From positions 1-15,065 of the forward strand of contig DASSLR010000079.1 of NCBI GenBank assembly GCA_035689345.1: a stretch of DNA of 15,065 bases, written 5' to 3'. The notes below the pieces were generated by a model. The model was not told the DNA's origin. It was given only the letters and a program-made list of their open reading frames with translations, and made no database searches. Source of the stretch: CF-118 sp035689345 (GTDB lineage: Bacteria; Chloroflexota; Dormibacteria; Dormibacterales; Dormibacteraceae). The translations under genes and the position numbers were made by a program. Shown here in pieces: positions 11,831 to 15,065 of the stretch. Each line of letters begins with the position of its first letter. The first letter of the stretch is position 1.

Positions 11831-13417
11831 CTAGGCCATCGAGACGACGTCGAGGAGCTCGTCGTCCCAGTAGTCGACGCGGCCCTCGGGCATGAAGATG
11901 ACGCGGCCTGGCTTCAGAGCGGCGACGAACTCCGTGTCGTGGCTGACGATGACCATCGTCCCGGGCCACGCGGCCAGCGCCCGCGCCACCCCGACGCGGG
12001 AGGGCGGGTCCAGGTTGTTGGTCGGCTCGTCGAGCAACAACAGGTTGTGCCGGCCGGCGACCAGCTGCGCCAGCGCGAGCTTCGTCTTCTCGCCGCCGGA
12101 AAGGGTGCCCGCGTCCTGCCGGGCGACGTCACCGGTGAGACCGAACATGCCGAGGAGGGCGCGCAGCACCGGCTCTTCGGCGTCAGAGTGCTCGCGCATC
12201 TGCGTCAGCACGGCCACGCCGGCGCGGATGTTCTCGTGCTCCTGCGCGTAGTAGCCGAGCGAGACCGCGTGGCCCAAACGAAATGCGCCCGCGCTCGCCT
12301 GCGATTCGCCGGCGAGGATGCGCAGCATGCTCGTCTTGCCCGCGCCGTTGAGGCCCATCACGAGCAGGCGCTGGCCTCGCTCCACCTCGAACGAAACATC
12401 GCGGAACACGAGCGGGCCGCCGTAGCCCTTCGCCAGCTTCTCGACGCTGAGCGCGACCCGCCCCGAACGCGGCGGGTCGGGGAACGAGATCCTGACCTTG
12501 CGCTCGCGCCGCGGCGCGCTCACCTGCTCCGCCTTCATGCGCTCGACGCGCGAGAAGATCGCCTTGGCCGCGCGCGCCCGCTTCTCGGTCTGCCGGCGCA
12601 TCACCTCGGCCAGCAAGGACAGCCGCTTGATCTCGGCTTGCTGGCGCTGGGCGAGCGAGGTCAGCCGCGCCTCCTCCGCCTTGCGCGCGGCCTGGTACTG
12701 CGAGTAGGTGCCGCGGTACTCGATGAGGCGACCGGCGTCGAGGTGCAGGACGCGGGTGATCGCCTCGTCCAGCAGGATCAGGTCGTGGCTGACCACGATG
12801 ACGGACCCGCGGTTGTTGCGCAGGAAGTCCATCAGCCACGCCTTGGCGTCGCTGTCGAGGTGGTTGGTCGGCTCGTCCAGGAGCAGGAGATCGGCGTCGG
12901 CGAACAGAGTGCGCGCGAGCTCGATGCGGCGCCGCTCGCCACCGGAAAGCACGCCCAGCGGCAGGTCGACACGTCCTTCCTTCAACCCCAGGCCGGCGGT
13001 GATCCGGCGCGCGTCCGACTCCGCCGAATAGCCGCCGTCGAGGCGATAGCGCTCCTCGGCGTCGGAGAAGCGCTGGATGTTGGCGATCGACGGGTCGCGC
13101 TCGAGCGCGGCGTGCAGCTCCGACAGGCGCTCGGCGGCACGATCGAGGCCGCGCCCCGACAGCACGTGCGACAGCGCGGAGTGCGCCGCCTGGGCTCGCG
13201 GCCGAGGGTTCTGGGGCACGTAGCCGAGGGTCCCGCGCCGGAGCACGAGCCCGGTCGCCGGGTCGTCCTCGCCCGCCAGCACCTTGAGCAGGCTCGTCTT
13301 GCCGGCGCCGTTGCGACCGACCAGTCCGACCTTGTCGCCGGGACCCACGGTGAAGTCGGCGCCGGTCAGGACTCGGCGCGCGGCGACGTCGATGGCGAGA
13401 TTCCGAACCTGCAACAC
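11831..13417 (-). CDS. ABC-F family ATP-binding protein
   Basis: A 528-aa protein with two ABC ATPase domains and no membrane segment. Domain 1 has Walker A GRNGAGKTS (34-42), LSGGERRR and LLLLDEPTNHLD. A charged linker rich in Arg/Lys/Glu follows (about residues 230-310). Domain 2 has Walker A GLNGAGKTS (near 353-361), LSGGEKTK and LLLLDEPTNNLD. This is the ABC-F layout, whose members bind the ribosomal E site and relieve stalled or antibiotic-inhibited ribosomes; the subtype (Uup-, EttA- or antibiotic-resistance-like) is not clear. The GTG at 13417 has no Shine-Dalgarno sequence, and TAACAT lies nine bases upstream, fitting a near-leaderless mRNA. It is probably the first gene of an operon with the lipoyl protein and the oxidase. 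Confidence 0.93.
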   Translation of the reverse strand: MLQVRNLAIDVAARRVLTGADFTVGPGDKVGLVGRNGAGKTSLLKVLAGEDDPATGLVLRRGTLGYVPQNPRPRAQAAHSALSHVLSGRGLDRAAERLSELHAALERDPSIANIQRFSDAEERYRLDGGYSAESDARRITAGLGLKEGRVDLPLGVLSGGERRRIELARTLFADADLLLLDEPTNHLDSDAKAWLMDFLRNNRGSVIVVSHDLILLDEAITRVLHLDAGRLIEYRGTYSQYQAARKAEEARLTSLAQRQQAEIKRLSLLAEVMRRQTEKRARAAKAIFSRVERMKAEQVSAPRRERKVRISFPDPPRSGRVALSVEKLAKGYGGPLVFRDVSFEVERGQRLLVMGLNGAGKTSMLRILAGESQASAGAFRLGHAVSLGYYAQEHENIRAGVAVLTQMREHSDAEEPVLRALLGMFGLTGDVARQDAGTLSGGEKTKLALAQLVAGRHNLLLLDEPTNNLDPPSRVGVARALAAWPGTMVIVSHDTEFVAALKPGRVIFMPEGRVDYWDDELLDVVSMA

Positions 13418-13426
13418 GGCGTCCGA

Positions 13427-13432
13427 ATGTTA
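13427..13432 (-). promoter_or_regulatory. Candidate -10 element (TAACAT) of the ABC-F operon
   Basis: On the minus strand TAACAT ends nine bases before the GTG at 13417. The 45-bp divergent gap to the 13463 gene must hold both promoters. No good -35 is seen, and the + strand gene has no matching hexamer within 20 bases of its ATG. Confidence 0.35.
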
Positions 13433-13462
13433 CGCAGCGGCGGGTGGGTCGTTTCGTGAGTC

Positions 13463-14353
13463 ATGAAAAAGCTGCTCGTCGCCGCCGTCATCCTCGTCGC
13501 CGCCTACGCCTGCGGCCAGTCGGCCGCGTCGAGCGCGCCGGCCCACCAGCCGCTGGCGCTGTCCAACGGAACGGCGCAACAGGCGCCTGACAAGTCCACC
13601 GCGACCACCACCACTCCCGGCTCGATCTCGTACGTGCCGAGCCAGCCGGTCCCGAACCCCATCCAGGGTCCACTGGTCATACGTCAGGCGCAGCTGACGG
13701 TCAGCGTCACCTCCGGCTCGTTCGACTCCAAGCTCGCCGACGTGCGCCGCCTGGTCGAGCTCGAGGATGGGTTCATCGCCGGCACCGACGCGCAGGTCAA
13801 CCCCCAGACCGCCGACGATCGCATCCGCACCGGCGTGATCAGCTTCATGGTCCCCGCCAAGAACTTCGACGACACCATCGATGGGCTGGCGAAGCTGGGC
13901 AAGGTTCAGAACGAGCACATCAGTGGCCAGGACGTCAGCTCGCAGTACGTCGACCTGCAGGCTCGGCTGGCCAACGCCGAGGCTCAGCGCAACGCGATGC
14001 TCGCGTTGCTGCAGCAGGCGCACTCGGTGCCCGACATCATCGCCATCCAGAACCAGCTCGGCCAGATCACGCAGCAGATCGAAGAGCTGAAGGGCCAGAT
14101 CCAGTACCTCGACCACAACACGTCGTTCAGCACGGTGACCGTGAGCATCGTCGAGGCCGGCGCACCCGCGCCCGTGCAGTCCACGGACAACTGGGGCTTC
14201 GTCACCGCGCTGAGCGACGCCGCGCACAACTTCGTGACGACTATCAACTACATCATCACGGGGCTCGGCGCGATCGGCCCGGTGCTGCTCCTGCTGGCAC
14301 TCGCGTACTTCGTGTGGCGGCGGCTCGGCAGCCCGACGTGGCGGCGCGCCTAG
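13463..14353 (+). CDS. DUF4349 domain-containing lipoprotein with C-terminal membrane anchor
   Basis: A 296-aa protein. The signal sequence MKKLLVAAVILVAAYAC ends at Cys17 in a weak lipobox (AYAC). A low-complexity Ser/Thr/Pro stretch follows to about residue 68. The DUF4349 domain spans about 70-285: VIRQAQLTVSV (72-82), GVISFMVPAKNFDDTIDGLAKLGKV (124-148), SSQYVDLQARLANAEAQRNAML (159-180), a Gln-rich coiled coil at 160-215, and TVTVSIVEA (224-232). A C-terminal membrane helix at about 264-285 is followed by a basic tail. It should be anchored at the outside of the cytoplasmic membrane at both ends. Its role is unknown; relatives are secreted or envelope proteins. The ATG at 13463 is the first start after an in-frame stop at 13457-13459. 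There is no Shine-Dalgarno sequence. It is divergent from the ABC-F gene. Confidence 0.88.
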   Translation: MKKLLVAAVILVAAYACGQSAASSAPAHQPLALSNGTAQQAPDKSTATTTTPGSISYVPSQPVPNPIQGPLVIRQAQLTVSVTSGSFDSKLADVRRLVELEDGFIAGTDAQVNPQTADDRIRTGVISFMVPAKNFDDTIDGLAKLGKVQNEHISGQDVSSQYVDLQARLANAEAQRNAMLALLQQAHSVPDIIAIQNQLGQITQQIEELKGQIQYLDHNTSFSTVTVSIVEAGAPAPVQSTDNWGFVTALSDAAHNFVTTINYIITGLGAIGPVLLLLALAYFVWRRLGSPTWRRA

Positions 14354-14443
14354 GAGTGAGGTCGTAACCGGCCGAAATCGAGGCGGCGTCCAGTAACCTG
14401 CTCGGGTAACGCCCGTGAACGGTGTCCGAGCGAGGCCTGAATC

Positions 14444-14920
14444 GTGAGGCGAGCGATCGCCCTGCTGATGCTGGTGGCGGCGTCAGCGCTCGCCTGCGGC
14501 CCGTCGACGCCCGCGGCCTCCACGAGCCCATCGCCGTCGCCGGTGGCGACTCCGAGCCCCAACCCGAGCCCGAGCCCGACCGGGCTCCAGTTCACGCTCA
14601 ACGGCATCAAGACCAACGCCTCCGGCAAGATCACGGTGACGACGACACCCACGTCGACCACGATCGAGCTGGTCATCACCGGGCTGGCCTCGAACTCCTC
14701 GCACGTTTCGCACGTGCACTCGGGCAGCTGCCAGCAGCCGGGCGGCATCCTCTACGCGCTGAACCAGGTGGTCGCGGACGGCAACGGGGGGGCCGACACG
14801 CGCACGACGATCCAGGCCAAATACCCTCCCGCGAGCGGCCACTGGTACGTGGTGGTGCACGCGGGCCCGGACATGCAGGGCTCGAACGCGACCTATCTCA
14901 TGTGCGGCAACTTGTTCTGA
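14444..14920 (+). CDS. Small secreted lipoprotein with His/Cys-rich core, possibly SOD/CHRD-like
   Basis: A 158-aa protein. MRRAIALLMLVAASALAC is a lipoprotein signal with lipobox ALAC and Cys18. A Ser/Pro/Thr linker (19-46) tethers a beta-rich domain from about residue 48. Its core HVSHVHSGSC (87-96), together with His133, His139 and a final MCGNL (153-157), recalls the metal-site and disulfide layout of Cu/Zn superoxide dismutase-like and CHRD proteins: HxH, GxC, and a C-terminal CG. The zinc loop and catalytic Arg region of real Cu/Zn-SOD are not visible, so enzyme activity is doubtful. Cys96 and Cys154 could form the disulfide. The GTG at 14444 has GAGG eight bases upstream. The next gene starts 10 bp after the stop, so the two are probably co-transcribed. 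Confidence 0.72.
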   Translation: MRRAIALLMLVAASALACGPSTPAASTSPSPSPVATPSPNPSPSPTGLQFTLNGIKTNASGKITVTTTPTSTTIELVITGLASNSSHVSHVHSGSCQQPGGILYALNQVVADGNGGADTRTTIQAKYPPASGHWYVVVHAGPDMQGSNATYLMCGNLF

Positions 14921-14930
14921 AGGAACTGAG

Positions 14931-15065
14931 GTGACCTCGGCTTCGAGGCCGCCCGATCCGGTACCCGAGGACGGAGCCGAGGGGCAGGTGGTCGAGCTTC
15001 CTGCCGCGTCACGGGTGGCCGACATCGCGATCGACGAGCTGGAGATGGTCTACGCGTTCATCTAC
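14931..15065 (+). CDS. N-terminus of a protein, possibly an ECF sigma factor (3' partial)
   Basis: Forty-five codons are present before the window ends. The GTG at 14931 follows the previous stop by 10 bp, with AGGA about six bases upstream. Residues 1-30 are acidic and Pro-rich, and then ADIAIDELEMVYAFIY begins. That last segment resembles the region-2 start of ECF sigma factors (VYAFIYxRVGN), where a helix leads into the core-RNA-polymerase-binding region. Only about 15 residues support this, so the call is weak. If right, the factor would sit directly downstream of two envelope lipoproteins, which suits an extracytoplasmic stress circuit. Confidence 0.45.
   Translation, partial: MTSASRPPDPVPEDGAEGQVVELPAASRVADIAIDELEMVYAFIY

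Noticed and set aside
11738..13459. A 573-codon open frame antisense to the ABC-F gene, longer than that gene
   Set aside because: GC-rich antisense shadow: composition is Arg/Ala/Leu/His-rich and repetitive, with no recognisable domain, while the minus strand encodes both complete ABC domains.
14403..14415. Small CGGG/CCCG hairpin before the 14444 gene
   Set aside because: A 4-bp stem in GC-rich DNA is expected by chance and has no T tract or other supporting signal.

Overview
The window is GC-rich bacterial DNA with frequent GTG and TTG starts and very tight gene packing. Several genes lack a Shine-Dalgarno sequence. The content is soil-type chromosomal housekeeping and accessory metabolism: an FHA/PP2C signalling pair, a glycolate oxidase operon, Hsp20, DoxX, DedA, an ABC-F ATPase and several lipoproteins. 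I see no insertion sequence, phage gene or CRISPR array. Composition and gene style suggest a Dormibacterota, Chloroflexota or Actinomycetota-like bacterium, but this is an impression and no marker gene fixes it.

Left end (1-1616, + strand): the C-terminal part of a proline/alanine-rich FHA-domain protein is followed after 4 bp by a complete PP2C-type Ser/Thr phosphatase. Both carry Thr-rich motifs outside their domains, which suggests a phospho-threonine signalling module whose kinase may lie upstream.

1596-5621 (- strand): a tightly coupled operon reads, in transcription order, hypothetical 110-aa gene, glcD, glcE, glcF. The junctions are TGATG, a 10-bp overlap and TGATG. The products would form the membrane-associated glycolate oxidase complex (two FAD subunits and one Fe-S subunit) that turns glycolate into glyoxylate. 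Divergent from it, across a 27-bp gap filled by a perfect 8-8-8 inverted repeat, are a URO-D-superfamily gene and a VOC-family gene overlapping by GTGA (5649-7042).

7083-9198: a small membrane protein converges on a lipoprotein gene with a hairpin between them. Next are hsp20, with a palindrome over its probable promoter and a strong intrinsic terminator, and a DoxX-family membrane protein on the opposite strand.

9274-10491: a CAT-anticodon tRNA (Ile2 or elongator Met) is followed by two palindromic repeats. A DUF6941-like gene comes next, overlapping (TTGA) a DedA-family membrane protein.

10484-13417 (- strand): an ABC-F ATPase, a free-standing lipoyl-domain protein and an N-methyl amino acid oxidase of the MSOX/MTOX family form a likely operon. 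The right end (+ strand) carries a DUF4349 lipoprotein, a small His/Cys-containing lipoprotein with some resemblance to Cu/Zn-SOD or CHRD proteins, and the start of a gene that may encode an ECF sigma factor.

No gene-free stretch exceeds 300 bases. A recurring pattern is that first genes of transcripts without a Shine-Dalgarno sequence often have a TANNNT hexamer 6-15 bases before the start codon, which suggests leaderless or near-leaderless transcripts.
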